Source: Pseudanabaena sp. BC1403 (GTDB lineage Bacteria > Cyanobacteriota > Cyanobacteriia > Pseudanabaenales > Pseudanabaenaceae). From it: DNA of 64,000 bases. Positions 8,959 to 19,051 of this stretch are shown piece by piece. Position 1 is the stretch's first letter, and each line of letters begins with the position of its first letter. The stretch is from positions 62,001-126,000 of the forward strand of contig NZ_PDDM01000005.1 of the NCBI RefSeq assembly GCF_002914585.1, read 5' to 3'. A program made the position numbers and the translations under genes. The notes under the pieces are model-generated. The model was not told where the DNA came from. It saw nothing but the letters and a program-made list of their open reading frames with translations, and did not search any database.

Positions 8959-10905
8959 ATGAGCGAGATAAAGAGTAATTTGATTAATTCAGCCAATCAA
9001 GTACCCAATCAAGTGCAATTCCTTGATGAATTTGAAGTAGTTGTTGTTGGCGCTGGACATGCAGGCTGTGAAGCCGCCCTCGCTTCGGCAAGAATGGGCT
9101 GCAAAACTTTACTCCTCACCCTCAACCTCGATCGCATTGCATGGCAACCCTGTAACCCTGCCGTTGGTGGCCCCGCCAAATCACAACTCGTTCATGAAGT
9201 CGATGCGCTCGGCGGCGAAATTGGCAAGATCACTGATCGCACCTATTTACAAAAGCGGATTCTTAATAGTTCTCGTGGCCCCGCAGTTTGGGCGTTGCGA
9301 GCGCAAACTGACAAGCGCGAATATGCTGCCGAAATGAAAACGGTAGTCGAGAATGAACCGAATCTCTCCGTGCGCGAGGGCACGGTGATTAATACTTTGC
9401 TAGATGCTAACCAAGGAATTATTGGGGTCGAAACCCAGTTTGGCGTGGGTTATGGTTGCAAAGCTGTAATTTTAACAACTGGCACATTTCTCAATGGCAA
9501 GATCTGGGTGGGCAACCGATCTATGTCCGCTGGTCGAGCTGGGGAATTTGCGGTGGCAGGACTCACGGAAACTCTGAATGCTTTGGGCTTTGTTACCGAT
9601 CGCCTCAAAACGGGAACGCCAGCGAGAGTAGATCGCCGCAGTGTGGACTATAGCCAAATGGAAGTCCAACCATCAGATACGGAGCATAACTGGTTCAGCT
9701 TCGATCCGAGTGCGTGGGTAGAGCGCGAACAAATGAATTGTTATTTAACTCGCACCACTGCCGAAACCCATCGCATCATTCGCGAAAATCTGCATCTCAC
9801 GCCCGTTTATGGTGGCTTCATTGATGCAAAGGGACCGCGCTATTGTCCTAGCATTGAAGATAAAATTGTTCGCTTTGCTGACAAAGAGAGCCATCAAATT
9901 TTCATTGAGCCAGAGGGACGGGACATTCCTGAGCTTTATATTCAGGGCTTCTCTACAGGAATGCCTGAGAATATTCAATTGCAAATGTTGCGAACTCTCC
10001 CTGGTCTGGAGAATTGCCATATGCTCCGCGCTGCCTATGCTGTGGAATATGACTACATTCCTGCGACTCAGTGCTATCCGACTTTGATGACCAAATTAAT
10101 CGAAGGTCTATTTTGTGCGGGTCAAATTAATGGAACTACGGGCTATGAAGAGGCAGCAGCACAAGGGCTAGTCGCGGGTATGAATGCGGCGCTCTTTGCT
10201 AAGGGTAGAGAGATGATCGTGTTACCAAGGGCTAGCAGCTATATCGGGACTTTGATTGATGATCTCTGTACGAAGGAATTGCGCGAACCCTATCGGATGC
10301 TAACTAGCCGTTCGGAATATCGCTTGATTTTGCGATCGGATAATGCCGATCGCAGACTCACGCCAATTGGACGCGAAATTGGATTAGTCGATGATCGTCG
10401 TTGGCAACTTTTTTGTGATAAGCAGGAGCGCGTTTATGCAGAAGTAAAACGCCTCAATGAAACTCGTGTGAAGGAAAAGGATGAGCTTGGGCAAAGGATT
10501 ACCGCCGAAACAGGTGAAGCAATCCGTGGTGCAATTACTCTATCTGATCTGTTGCGTCGTCCTAAGTTTAACTATGCTGAATTAATTCATTACGGGTTAG
10601 CCGATCCTGACTTAAATCGATTTGAGCGGCTTGCTGCGGAAATCGAAGTCAAGTATGTGGGCTATATCCAGCGCCAAACACATCAAATTGAGGAGGTTGC
10701 TAAACATAGCGATCGCAAGTTACCAGCAGACATTGACTACAATGCGATCGAGACTCTCTCTAAAGAGTCGAGAGAGAAGCTTAGCAAGATTCGTCCGATG
10801 ACGATTGGACAGGCTAGCCGTATTGGTGGCGTGAATCCTGCGGATGTGAATGCGTTGTTAGTTTATCTGGAAATTCAGCATCGCCTCTCGGCAAGTAGAA
10901 AATAA
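8959..10905 (+). CDS. mnmG: tRNA uridine-5-carboxymethylaminomethyl modification enzyme MnmG (GidA)
   Basis: With MnmE, this FAD enzyme installs the cmnm5 group on U34 of certain tRNAs. The protein has 648 residues. The FAD-binding GAGHAG lies at residues 31-36. It is followed by the family signature [17 protein letters not shown], the GTPARVD segment, and a C-terminal helical domain ending in [19 protein letters not shown] and [10 protein letters not shown]. An N-terminal extension of about 25 residues precedes the FAD fold. The start is the ATG at 8959. It is a single gene, followed by a short GC-rich hairpin. Its last 190 bases are duplicated in decayed form at 11611-11803. Confidence 0.97.
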   Translation: MSEIKSNLINSANQVPNQVQFLDEFEVVVVGAGHAGCEAALASARMGCKTLLLTLNLDRIAWQPCNPAVGGPAKSQLVHEVDALGGEIGKITDRTYLQKRILNSSRGPAVWALRAQTDKREYAAEMKTVVENEPNLSVREGTVINTLLDANQGIIGVETQFGVGYGCKAVILTTGTFLNGKIWVGNRSMSAGRAGEFAVAGLTETLNALGFVTDRLKTGTPARVDRRSVDYSQMEVQPSDTEHNWFSFDPSAWVEREQMNCYLTRTTAETHRIIRENLHLTPVYGGFIDAKGPRYCPSIEDKIVRFADKESHQIFIEPEGRDIPELYIQGFSTGMPENIQLQMLRTLPGLENCHMLRAAYAVEYDYIPATQCYPTLMTKLIEGLFCAGQINGTTGYEEAAAQGLVAGMNAALFAKGREMIVLPRASSYIGTLIDDLCTKELREPYRMLTSRSEYRLILRSDNADRRLTPIGREIGLVDDRRWQLFCDKQERVYAEVKRLNETRVKEKDELGQRITAETGEAIRGAITLSDLLRRPKFNYAELIHYGLADPDLNRFERLAAEIEVKYVGYIQRQTHQIEEVAKHSDRKLPADIDYNAIETLSKESREKLSKIRPMTIGQASRIGGVNPADVNALLVYLEIQHRLSASRK

Positions 10906-10913
10906 TTGGTGGG

Positions 10914-10928
10914 CGGCGCTTTGCGCCG
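10914..10928. repeat. Short CGGCGC-TTT-GCGCCG hairpin after mnmG
   Basis: Six-bp GC arms with a three-base loop nine bases after the mnmG stop. This is the minimal form of the GCGC-core palindromes. It has no U-run, so terminator activity is uncertain. Confidence 0.6.
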
Positions 10929-10953
10929 TTCATCATTACTTCTAGCTTGCTAC

Positions 10954-11523
10954 CTAAAAGGCAACTCGCTTGTACAGATCCATCAGACTAATTTCAAAAT
11001 CTACTGACTCTAGTTTTAGAACTGCATCTTCACCTACATAGTCAGCTAAGAGCCATTTACCGTTAGTCTGTTTTGCATATTGTTCCACTCCATAGCTAGT
11101 TTGCTCGACTAGAATATATTCTTGAAAACTAGGAATAGAGCGATAAAGCTTAAATTTATTTTCACGATCATATTCGCCAGTTGAATTAGAGAGAACTTCT
11201 ACAATTAAGCAGGGATTAGTAATCCCTGTCTGTTTTTCATCAGTAAAAATTGGCTGTCCTTTAACCACAATCACGTCAGGATAAGTGTAACGCTCCTGAT
11301 CTGGCATCCATAGACGCATATCACTCATAAAGACAGCGTAATCTAAATCCTCTAGTGCCAACAAAATTCGAGCCAGAAACTTAGCAGTCAAAATATTATG
11401 ATTTGCTGTTGCTCCTGCCATAGGTATGATATCTCCGCTGACAAATTCACTTTTAAACTCGGCTTTTTCTTCTAGTTCGAGATATTCATCTACGGTGTAG
11501 CGCTTAGTTGCTGCAAGTACCAT
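10954..11523 (-). CDS. Uma2 family (DUF820) putative restriction-endonuclease-fold protein
   Basis: A 189-residue protein typical of the greatly expanded cyanobacterial Uma2/DUF820 family, which has a PD-(D/E)xK nuclease fold and unknown biological role. Family marks are the start YTVDEYLELEE, the segment MPDQERYTYPDVIVV with the catalytic aspartate, and PCLIVEVLSNSTGEYDR with the glutamate, followed by YRSIPSFQEYILVEQ. The gene stands opposite to mnmG and lies exactly between the real mnmG end and a decayed duplicate of that end. It probably entered with, or caused, the duplication. Two other Uma2 genes occur in the window (17909-18559, 60799-61371). Confidence 0.88.
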   Translation of the reverse strand: MVLAATKRYTVDEYLELEEKAEFKSEFVSGDIIPMAGATANHNILTAKFLARILLALEDLDYAVFMSDMRLWMPDQERYTYPDVIVVKGQPIFTDEKQTGITNPCLIVEVLSNSTGEYDRENKFKLYRSIPSFQEYILVEQTSYGVEQYAKQTNGKWLLADYVGEDAVLKLESVDFEISLMDLYKRVAF

Positions 11524-11610
11524 AAGTTATTAGCCTCTTAACTTTGATTTAATTATATACAAGGTTAATGCTTTGCTCCGACATTTACGGTTTTAGAAAC
11601 TCACCTGACG

Positions 11611-11803
11611 CAGATAGCTCCCCACAGATATCAATTACAATGAGATCAAGACTCTTTCTAAGGAATCAAGAGAGATGTTGTGTAAGATTCGTCCGATGAC
11701 GATTGGATAGGCTATTCGTATTGGTGGGGTTAATCCTACGGAGGTGAATGCGTTGCTAGTTTATCGGGAAATTCAACATCGGATTGCGGCTACAATCAGA
11801 TAA
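11611..11803 (+). pseudogene. Decayed duplicate of the mnmG 3' end
   Basis: This stretch aligns with the last ~190 bases of mnmG. Shared runs include AAGATTCGTCCGATGACGAT and GTATTGGTGG, and the frame ends at a TAA in the corresponding place. The codon for the glutamine in TIGQA has become TAG, and other substitutions are spread throughout, so it is not expressed as part of an enzyme. The rest of this 300-base spacer (11524-11823) shows no other gene. Confidence 0.9.
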
Positions 11804-11823
11804 ATCAAAGTGCTATAAGAACT

Positions 11824-12825
11824 ATGAGAAGGTTATCTCAAGGTTGGAAATTATTCAGTGCTAGTGCAATTGCGTATCTTGCGATCGCAGTTTTGCCATC
11901 CTATGCTCAATTGCAAGAAACAACCTATGACATGGGCAGAAATTGTCATCAACTACCTAAGTTTGGAGCAGATACTCTGAGCGTGCATTTTAAGTGGGAT
12001 AGCGATTCGATGAAGCCTGCTCAAGCTTTTTTGCGCGGTACGAAAGGCGATCGATTAATTTGGGAACGCCAGTTTCCTTGGGAGCAAGGTAAAGGTTTTC
12101 TAAATCCTGCTAAAGCTAATTCTGATTGTCAGGATGGAGCGATTCGCCTATATTCGCAAATACCTTTCTCAGCTTTCACCTATGTCCAAATCTTTCGCTG
12201 GCAAAACCAGCAACTTTCCTATATCTCATCAACCTCAGAAGATCCTTCTGCTGAAGCTGTAGATCGGCTGATTGAGCAAGTTGCTCAAGGCAAAAATGAT
12301 GCTTTTGAAGACGAAGCTTTTGGTATCTTCTATCCGCATAATTATATCAATGCTGCAAAGTTAGCAGAGGCGATCGCGCTAGGACATAAAGTCACTTTGC
12401 AACTCTATCAGCAGGGAAATCCGCAAGCAGCCTCTCAGCGACTCAAAAAAATGTTTGATCTCACCATGAGTTTGACGGAAATCATTGGTAAGAGTAGCCA
12501 AAGTCCTTTGCCACAAAAGTGGGTTGAGACTTGGAAAGATATGGCTGTCGATCCAAGTATTTATGTTCCAGCATTGAATGATTATGGGTTTTTCTTGCAA
12601 GAACTGGGAAATCATCAAGAGGCAATTCCTATATTTCGGAATGTGATCTCTGCCGATCGCGATCGCAATGTTGCTTATCTCAATCTTGGCGATTCTCTAT
12701 GGGCACAGAGCGAAATAGAACAGGCAAAACAAATCTACCGAAGTTATCAGCAATTAATGATCAAAGCACAGATGCAAAGTAGTATTCCCCTCAGAGTTAA
12801 AGAGCGCTTAGGTTATACCAATTGA
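11824..12825 (+). CDS. Secreted protein with C-terminal TPR repeats, function unknown
   Basis: A 333-residue protein starting with a signal peptide: basic MRRLSQGWK, then a hydrophobic stretch, with likely cleavage after SYA-Q near residue 28. The middle part contains two cysteines (NCHQLP and NSDCQDG) that might pair in the periplasm. The C-terminal third has helical repeats of TPR type, for example LGNHQEAIPIFRNVI and LNLGDSLWAQSEIEQAKQIY. I do not recognise the N-terminal domain. It is a lone gene on the plus strand, convergent with hsdM. Confidence 0.75.
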   Translation: MRRLSQGWKLFSASAIAYLAIAVLPSYAQLQETTYDMGRNCHQLPKFGADTLSVHFKWDSDSMKPAQAFLRGTKGDRLIWERQFPWEQGKGFLNPAKANSDCQDGAIRLYSQIPFSAFTYVQIFRWQNQQLSYISSTSEDPSAEAVDRLIEQVAQGKNDAFEDEAFGIFYPHNYINAAKLAEAIALGHKVTLQLYQQGNPQAASQRLKKMFDLTMSLTEIIGKSSQSPLPQKWVETWKDMAVDPSIYVPALNDYGFFLQELGNHQEAIPIFRNVISADRDRNVAYLNLGDSLWAQSEIEQAKQIYRSYQQLMIKAQMQSSIPLRVKERLGYTN

Positions 12826-12902
12826 TAGATTGCCCACATTCCGCTCGTAATGGAAGTGTAAACCAATACGCGAAAGCTAGCGAAATATTTTTTGGTCTGA
12901 AA

Positions 12903-14432
12903 TCAGCTATTTTCTAGTTCTTCCATCAAGCCCCCGATCGCATTTAAAGCATTTTTTAAATGAGTAGCGATCGCTAAGGCAATCTCTTCGGGTTCGGTCA
13001 TTTCATCTTCAGGATCGTCGCTGGTGTCGCGTAACCATGCAATATCAAGGTTGTCATTGCGATCGCTGATTTGTTCACGGGTAAAGCAACGGAATCTTCC
13101 TTCTTCACCTTGGTCAATGCGTGGGGATTTGCCATAAGGGTCGTCACCAAAGGCGGCTTCAAATTCGGCAAAATCAGCGAGGGTTAGTTGTCGGGTTTTG
13201 CCGAAGGTGTTGGTATTGGCTCGCATATCGTATACCCAGACTGCTTTGGTGTTGCCGCGATCGCTTTTGCCGCGTGTAAAAAATAGCACGTTGGTTTTCA
13301 CGCCTTGGGCATAAAAAATGCCTGTGGGTAGGCGCAAAATTGTATGGAGATCGCAGATGTTCATTAATTCCTGTCTTAACCTTCTGCCTGTGTTGTCTTC
13401 AAACAGAACGTTGTCGGGAAGAACTATGGCGGCTCTGCCATTGGTTTTGAGGGCGCGATAGATATGTTCAACAAAGGCGAGTTGTTTATTGGATGTTTCG
13501 GCGGTAATGGAAAAGTCTGCTCGGGTGGGGCGACCGCCACCTTTTTTTGTTCCGAAAGGAGGATTGGTAAGGATGACATCGGCTTTGCCCAATGCTTCAC
13601 CATCGGGGGAGAGACTATCGCCATTATTAACGCCGCTTTCGATGCCATGCAATAGCAAATTCATCAAACAGAGTCGGTGTGTATCTGGTACTAGTTCTAA
13701 ACCTCGGTAAGCTTCATGGCGTTGGAAAAATGCTTTTGTTGGAGTTAATGTGAATAAATTATCTGTATGTTTCTTGATGTAATGATCGGCTGCAACTAAG
13801 AATCCGCCTGTACCTGCGGCGGGATCTTGAATGACTTCACCTGCTTGGGGTTTAACGATTCTAACGATGCAATGAATCAAAGAACGCGGTGTAAAGTATT
13901 GTCCTGCTCCAGATTTTTTGTCAGCAGCATTTTTTTCTAACAAACCTTCATAGAGATCGCCAAATTTATCAGCATCTTCTTGATGAGATTCATCTTTTTG
14001 ATTATCTTTATTCCCTTCATCTATCTCTTCTCTTACCGTAAACCAGTCTAATTTGTCGATCGCATCGGTGAGAGCCTTGAGGTTGGTAGGTTTTCTAAGT
14101 TTAGTCTGAATATCGCTAAAAATTGATAAAACTACTGGATCTGATACTATCTCTTCATTGCCAAGATCCAAAAAAAGCTGACGATAAAACTTTAATTGCT
14201 CCAACCCGTCGCGCTGATCTAACTCATTCCAACGATATTCTTTAGGTAGCCGATGCTCTTGACCTGTCTCTGCTAACATTTTTAAAAACAATAAAAATGT
14301 TAATTCTGTAACGTATTCGTTGTAGGTGACCCCATCATCTCGCAGAATGTTACAGAGATTCCAAAGCTTAGCAACAATATTGTCGGTAACTTTTTGATTG
14401 TTCTTGTTGCTTGTCAAGCTGGTTTTTGCCAT
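12903..14432 (-). CDS. hsdM: Type I restriction-modification system methyltransferase subunit HsdM
   Basis: This is the N6-adenine methyltransferase subunit of a type I system, working with HsdS for sequence choice and HsdR for cleavage. The 509-residue protein has an N-terminal helical HsdM domain (LWNLCNILRDDGVTYNEYV), SAM motif I DPAAGTGGFLVAAD near residue 203, and catalytic motif IV NPPFG near 290. Its ATG overlaps the end of hsdR by 19 bases, so the two are translationally coupled. Length and motifs are complete, so the subunit looks functional. It is the last gene of the minus-strand locus. Confidence 0.96.
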   Translation of the reverse strand: MAKTSLTSNKNNQKVTDNIVAKLWNLCNILRDDGVTYNEYVTELTFLLFLKMLAETGQEHRLPKEYRWNELDQRDGLEQLKFYRQLFLDLGNEEIVSDPVVLSIFSDIQTKLRKPTNLKALTDAIDKLDWFTVREEIDEGNKDNQKDESHQEDADKFGDLYEGLLEKNAADKKSGAGQYFTPRSLIHCIVRIVKPQAGEVIQDPAAGTGGFLVAADHYIKKHTDNLFTLTPTKAFFQRHEAYRGLELVPDTHRLCLMNLLLHGIESGVNNGDSLSPDGEALGKADVILTNPPFGTKKGGGRPTRADFSITAETSNKQLAFVEHIYRALKTNGRAAIVLPDNVLFEDNTGRRLRQELMNICDLHTILRLPTGIFYAQGVKTNVLFFTRGKSDRGNTKAVWVYDMRANTNTFGKTRQLTLADFAEFEAAFGDDPYGKSPRIDQGEEGRFRCFTREQISDRNDNLDIAWLRDTSDDPEDEMTEPEEIALAIATHLKNALNAIGGLMEELENS

Positions 14433-17400
14433 ATCTCTTCGTTTAGATCTCCCAAAATAGTTTCTAATTGTCCATCAAAAATGTGATTTAGTCGCTTAAA
14501 TCCACCACTAGATTGAAATGGTTCAAGATCGCAGGTTTCACGATCAACCACAATCTCTTTTGTTATTTGTTCACCAATGCGTTGCAACCATTTACGCTGT
14601 GGCTCAGTCCAAGCTTTCTTTGCTAAGATCCGCCTGAGCGCACTTTTAACGCGATCTTCATACGGAATGAGAGGATCGCCTAGAGCTGCCTGACGGATAA
14701 AGCCGATGATTGAAGCAGCTATGTCTTCATTTTTAGTATCTCGCCATGCTTGTTGCAAATATGTTTCGGAGTAGCCCATCTTATCAATTTCTAGGCGCAA
14801 TTCTCGCAATTGCGTGCAGGTTAGCTCACGGGGACGCTGTAAAACTACGGTTAGCGCGGCAATTTGATTGGAGTTGTTGCGAATATAGCTCATAAAACCA
14901 TCTAAATAGTCTTCGGGCTTTTTGCCCTTGCCATAGCCTCTCGTTACGGAGATCACTTCGTCATGATGCTCTGAGATGGGAATCCAAGTTCCTTCGTATT
15001 CAGGATTCCAGTCCCATTGTTTGCCAAGTTGCGGTTTTTCTTTTGCCCATGCCACCATTGCCTCTAAAGAACTGGTGCGAAGCTTGTAAAAACTGGTTTC
15101 TGGAGTTTCGCCTATGTTTGCTTCATAGTGTTCTTTTGATCGATCGCTCATTTTTGAAAGTCTTTGACGCAATTTTACAATCAGTTGATCGCGGATTACT
15201 TGTTGATGTTGAGGATCTGCAACTTGAGTTAATTCATCAAATAACTGCGTTAAAGATATTTTTGGATCTACAACTACAGGTTTCATGTCGCTGACTTCTT
15301 GCATTTTTTCATATATACCAACAGCGTCAAAAATTTTAAATGTCACTTTGCCAATCTCATCACAGCGCCTCGTGGCTCTGCCGAGCATCTGCTCATAGAG
15401 AATGCGGCTATTTACACGCCTCACAAATACAAGGTTACAAATTTTGGGAACATCAATACCTGTGGTGAGTAAGTCAACAGTGACAGCGATTTTTGGGAAG
15501 GAATCGTTGCGGAAAGAGCGGATTAAAGTGCTGATGCGCTCGGCTAATTCGGGAGCGCCTGTAATTTTTTGAATTGCATCGTTTTCTAGTTCTTCATAGC
15601 GTTGCTGCATAGCACTTTTGAGTTCTTTGACGATAAGATCAGCATGGCTATCGTTGGCAGCAAAAATCAGCGTTTTTTCATCTAGTAGTGGATCGATACG
15701 GACGGCTAATTCTTGGGCGATCGCCCGATTAAACGGCTCAGTGAGCACCTGTTTATTAAACTTCTCGACATCAAAATTAAGCTCGTCAGGAGTATTGCTA
15801 AGTTTAATTTCACCTGTAAGAGTGTTGTATCTGCTCAACTGTTCGTTTTCTTTAAATTTAATACCTGACTTATTCCGTATTGTGCCGATTTGGATTGGTG
15901 GTTCGTGGTCGATTAACCTGCCATCGATGACGGCTTCGCGGTAGCCATAGGTGTAAATTGGTTCACCGAAGATTTGTTTTGTATGCAGTGCAGGTGTGGC
16001 GGTTAAGCCGATCTTGACGGCATCGAAATGTTCTAAGACGCGGCGATATTTGGAGATGTAATCTTCTTGATTGCGGAAGCTTAATTCACTATCAGACATT
16101 TCGCGATCGAGCAGATAGCCTCGATGACATTCATCAATGAGAATCAAATCGTATTGGTCAATCGGTGGAATATCGCCATTTTCTTTGGCACAGAGGATGC
16201 GCTTAACGAGTCCTTGAATCGTGCAGATATGGACTTTAGTTTCTGATTCAGGATCGATGTCTTTTAAGCCCTTCAAGCCAAAAATATCGGTGAAGGTTTT
16301 GGTAGTGACGACTTTGGTGGATGTGAATTCATCGGCGGTTTGGTTGCCGAGGGCGCTGCGATCGACGACAAAACAGACACGGCGAAAGCGTTTGGTGGAT
16401 AGTAAACGGTATAACAAAGCGATCGCTAGTTTTGTTTTGCCTGTGCCTGTTGCCATTGCCACCAGCATCGATCGCTGATCTTTTTCGAGATATTCTTCGA
16501 TCTTCTCAATGGCGGCGCGTTGATGCGGATAGAGATCGAATCCAAAGTTAAAACCAGTATTTTTTAACTTCTCATGGGCAACTTCCCGATCCATTGTTAA
16601 CAATGCTTCTAAACCATCGGGAGTGTAGAAGTCGATCAGCGCTCGACTGTGATTGGTGGATTTGCGAGTATCACGGAACCAGATTCCGCTTTCGGTTTCC
16701 AATTGTTTGAGATAGCCGCGTCCGTTGGTGGAGAAGACAAAGGGAACTTCTGTGCTATACCCCTTCGCATACCGTTCTGCTTGCCCGATCGCATCCATTA
16801 CATTTTTACGCCGCCGTTTGGCTTCGATCATGGCGACACATTGCAACCCGATAAATAGGGCATAGTCGGCAATACCATCGTTAGTGGGATATTCAGAAAT
16901 TGCCATGTTTTTGCCTTTGGTGGGGCGAAAGCCTTGGCTGTAGCGTAGGTTTTGGCTGTCCACTTCCCAACCGCGATCGCGTAATTGTTGATCGATTAGC
17001 GCTCTGGTTTGGGCTTCATTGAGATCTATAGTTTTGGATGCAGCTTCACCACGTTCAATGATTGCCGCAGTTTGTTTGGTGGTGGGGTGTTGATTGGCAA
17101 TTTGGGTATCGGTGATTATTTTTTCTAATGCTTCTATTTTTGCCTTTAGTTCGGCGTTTTGCTGGGCTGTGGTGTCGGTGGGTGGGATAAATGCTTTGCT
17201 CTTGAAGTTGCGATCGCTAAAGGTGCGATGAAACCATATTCCTAATTGGTGGGATGTTTGTAAGAGGGTTAGAGCGTCGGTGCTGTTGGTATCGCCTCTG
17301 TTGTGGGCGGCTTTATTGCCTGCTTTTCTAATCAAATGGAAGAGGTCGGCAACTTCGTTAGAGATGACGTTTTCTAATTTTAATCTGCGTAATAGTTCAA

Positions 17401-17596
17401 CTTGGGCTTCTTCTGAGGATTGGTACAGCCCCGTGTTGGCGGCAATCAGTTTAGCGAGGCGTTCAGCATATTGGCGCAGTTTGAAGATGCAGGTGTTACT
17501 ATCGATATGAAAAAACTGCTCAGCTAGGGCGGCGAGTTGGATGATTTGGGGGTCATGCTGGCGCAAAAATTCAAAGTTAGCTGATTGTATTTCCAT
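14414..17596 (-). CDS. hsdR: Type I restriction endonuclease subunit HsdR
   Basis: This is the motor and nuclease subunit of the type I system. From the ATG at 17596 the protein has 1060 residues. It has an N-terminal DUF4145-like helical domain (to ~110), a PD-(D/E)xK nuclease with GIADYALFIG and MIEAKRR near 255, Walker A ATGTGKTKLA near 381, DECHRG near 486 and LTATPALHT. A second helicase lobe contains VDLLTTGIDVP and QMLGRATR. The open frame continues 30 codons upstream, but that part overlaps the DUF433 gene and lacks family similarity. hsdM starts inside its last codons. HsdS is 2 kb upstream, separated by small accessory genes. Confidence 0.95.
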   Translation of the reverse strand: MEIQSANFEFLRQHDPQIIQLAALAEQFFHIDSNTCIFKLRQYAERLAKLIAANTGLYQSSEEAQVELLRRLKLENVISNEVADLFHLIRKAGNKAAHNRGDTNSTDALTLLQTSHQLGIWFHRTFSDRNFKSKAFIPPTDTTAQQNAELKAKIEALEKIITDTQIANQHPTTKQTAAIIERGEAASKTIDLNEAQTRALIDQQLRDRGWEVDSQNLRYSQGFRPTKGKNMAISEYPTNDGIADYALFIGLQCVAMIEAKRRRKNVMDAIGQAERYAKGYSTEVPFVFSTNGRGYLKQLETESGIWFRDTRKSTNHSRALIDFYTPDGLEALLTMDREVAHEKLKNTGFNFGFDLYPHQRAAIEKIEEYLEKDQRSMLVAMATGTGKTKLAIALLYRLLSTKRFRRVCFVVDRSALGNQTADEFTSTKVVTTKTFTDIFGLKGLKDIDPESETKVHICTIQGLVKRILCAKENGDIPPIDQYDLILIDECHRGYLLDREMSDSELSFRNQEDYISKYRRVLEHFDAVKIGLTATPALHTKQIFGEPIYTYGYREAVIDGRLIDHEPPIQIGTIRNKSGIKFKENEQLSRYNTLTGEIKLSNTPDELNFDVEKFNKQVLTEPFNRAIAQELAVRIDPLLDEKTLIFAANDSHADLIVKELKSAMQQRYEELENDAIQKITGAPELAERISTLIRSFRNDSFPKIAVTVDLLTTGIDVPKICNLVFVRRVNSRILYEQMLGRATRRCDEIGKVTFKIFDAVGIYEKMQEVSDMKPVVVDPKISLTQLFDELTQVADPQHQQVIRDQLIVKLRQRLSKMSDRSKEHYEANIGETPETSFYKLRTSSLEAMVAWAKEKPQLGKQWDWNPEYEGTWIPISEHHDEVISVTRGYGKGKKPEDYLDGFMSYIRNNSNQIAALTVVLQRPRELTCTQLRELRLEIDKMGYSETYLQQAWRDTKNEDIAASIIGFIRQAALGDPLIPYEDRVKSALRRILAKKAWTEPQRKWLQRIGEQITKEIVVDRETCDLEPFQSSGGFKRLNHIFDGQLETILGDLNEEIWQKPA

Positions 17597-17618
17597 TCTT
17601 TTTAAATTGGTAAACTTC

Positions 17619-17828
17619 TCAATCTGTAGCGCTATATAAAAGGCTTGCCTTAATATCTTCAGGTTCAAGATCAGGATATTCGTCAAGAATTTCCATTGTT
17701 GTTAAGCCATTAGCAATCAGGCTTAGTACAAGGGAAACTGTAATTCTCATTCCCCTAAGACAAGCTCTACCTCCCATAATCTGTGGATTGAAGGTGATTC
17801 TATCAAATGTTCTTGGCATATTTTGCAT
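17619..17828 (-). CDS. DUF433 family protein (antitoxin-like)
   Basis: A 69-residue protein with the complete DUF433 pattern: FDRITFNPQIMGGRACLRG, IRITVSLVLSLIANG and TTMEILDEYPDLEPEDI. In cyanobacteria such proteins usually sit just before a DUF5615 PIN-like toxin, as at 29792-30369. Here the next gene is hsdR, 22 bases downstream, and no toxin partner is present. It may be an orphan antitoxin or a regulator captured by the restriction locus. Confidence 0.85.
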   Translation of the reverse strand: MQNMPRTFDRITFNPQIMGGRACLRGMRITVSLVLSLIANGLTTMEILDEYPDLEPEDIKASLLYSATD

Positions 17829-17908
17829 ATATTTATTATTGCCTAAACTATGAATATACTCACAATTTTTACAGTATTAAATCTGAATTATAGCGCTTTT
17901 TACGTTGC

Positions 17909-18559
17909 TTAGTTTTGGAACTGTTGCATGAGCCATGCCGTGACGGTGGATTGATTTTCTTGGCGGCTGCGTTGGAGTGATTGTTCTAATATTTCGAGCT
18001 TTAGTCCAGATAGAACTATGGATTGCCGAATATGATGGCTGCTGCCATCTGGGGCGATCGCAAAGGCATAGATTCTCATGGTTTGGACATTGACGATCCA
18101 ATATTCTTTGATGCCTAGTTCTTCGTATTGGAGGCGTTTTGTACCGAGGTCATCGTTAAAGGTGGTGTCAGATATTTCGATAACAAGATCGGGTAAGGGA
18201 TATTGATCGAGGTCGATGATGCGGGTTCCCCATGCGATCGCATCGGCATTGTCACCAATGTAATAGGAGGCATCGGGCTGAAACTCAGTTTTTCCGATTT
18301 GGCGGTATGAGCAGCCATCTTTAGCAGTCATGGGTATTTGCTTTGTGGCGGCATAGAAGGAGAGAGCAAATAGAATTAATGCGTGATCGTTGGCGTGATC
18401 GGAACCTGTGGACATATCCTCAAATCTCATCTGGCGGTTGTAGTAGTAGCTTTTGCGTTTGGCGCTATCTGGTGCATCAGCGATCGCTACAAATTCTGTC
18501 CAAGGGGCGCTGATCCATATGTCGAGTTGGGTTGTTGATGGTTTGAGTAATGTGTTCAT
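17909..18559 (-). CDS. Uma2 family (DUF820) putative nuclease-fold protein
   Basis: A 216-residue Uma2-family protein. The conserved region contains FQPDASYYIG, the family's first acidic site, and YPLPDLVIEISDTTFNDDLG with the glutamate. These are followed by KRLQYEELGIKEYWIVN, the usual xKxxxYxxxGVxEYW block. The first nine residues, MNTLLKPST, are identical to those of the unrelated small protein at 19038-19277. The DNA around both start codons is also the same over 28 bases. It sits between HNH and DUF433 genes inside the restriction locus. Function unknown. Confidence 0.88.
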   Translation of the reverse strand: MNTLLKPSTTQLDIWISAPWTEFVAIADAPDSAKRKSYYYNRQMRFEDMSTGSDHANDHALILFALSFYAATKQIPMTAKDGCSYRQIGKTEFQPDASYYIGDNADAIAWGTRIIDLDQYPLPDLVIEISDTTFNDDLGTKRLQYEELGIKEYWIVNVQTMRIYAFAIAPDGSSHHIRQSIVLSGLKLEILEQSLQRSRQENQSTVTAWLMQQFQN

Positions 18560-18589
18560 GGGAATAGTTTTATAGGAAAACCAACTAAA

Positions 18590-19051
18590 TTAATTGATTG
18601 TACCGAACTGTTGTGGGTCGTCATCAGGAGGATGAAGTTTGGCTGTTCTCCATAGCTCTCTGGAATTTTGAATGAATGGTTCTTCTCGACGCTCATCGTT
18701 CAAATCAAGACGATTACAGGTTGCTCGACCTGTGGGAGTTGTACCCAATATTTTTAAGCTATCGGTTGACCAGACAAAATGATTTGCCCACTGTTCTTGG
18801 CGCGGATTAAACAATCTCGCTTCAGTTTCTGTTTTGGGATCGATTCCAGTAATAAAGTTATAACGTCTCTCATTGCAACGACGGCACGCTAGCGCAAGGT
18901 TGTTTGGTTCGTCATCGCCACCAAGGGATTTAGGCTGAATATGATCTACGGAAAGAGGGGCAGAACTAAGCAGTTCTGGGTAATGGCAATATTCACATCG
19001 AAATTTTGCTCGTTGTCGTATAAATTCATAGATGGGTTTAGGAATGGACAT
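18590..19051 (-). CDS. HNH endonuclease
   Basis: A 153-residue HNH nuclease. The motif reads CEYCHYP, then SVDHIQPKSLGGDDEPNNLALACRRCNERR, with the two CxxC zinc knuckles, the catalytic DH pair and the N of the HNH core. The rest of the protein holds LFNPRQEQWANHF, a block often seen in cyanobacterial homologues. The frame continues 14 codons upstream, but the ATG at 19051 gives the family start SIPKPIYEFIRQRA. It overlaps the preceding small gene by 14 bases, suggesting coupled translation. It probably cuts DNA; whether it belongs to the restriction system or is a separate mobile unit is unclear. Confidence 0.9.
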   Translation of the reverse strand: MSIPKPIYEFIRQRAKFRCEYCHYPELLSSAPLSVDHIQPKSLGGDDEPNNLALACRRCNERRYNFITGIDPKTETEARLFNPRQEQWANHFVWSTDSLKILGTTPTGRATCNRLDLNDERREEPFIQNSRELWRTAKLHPPDDDPQQFGTIN

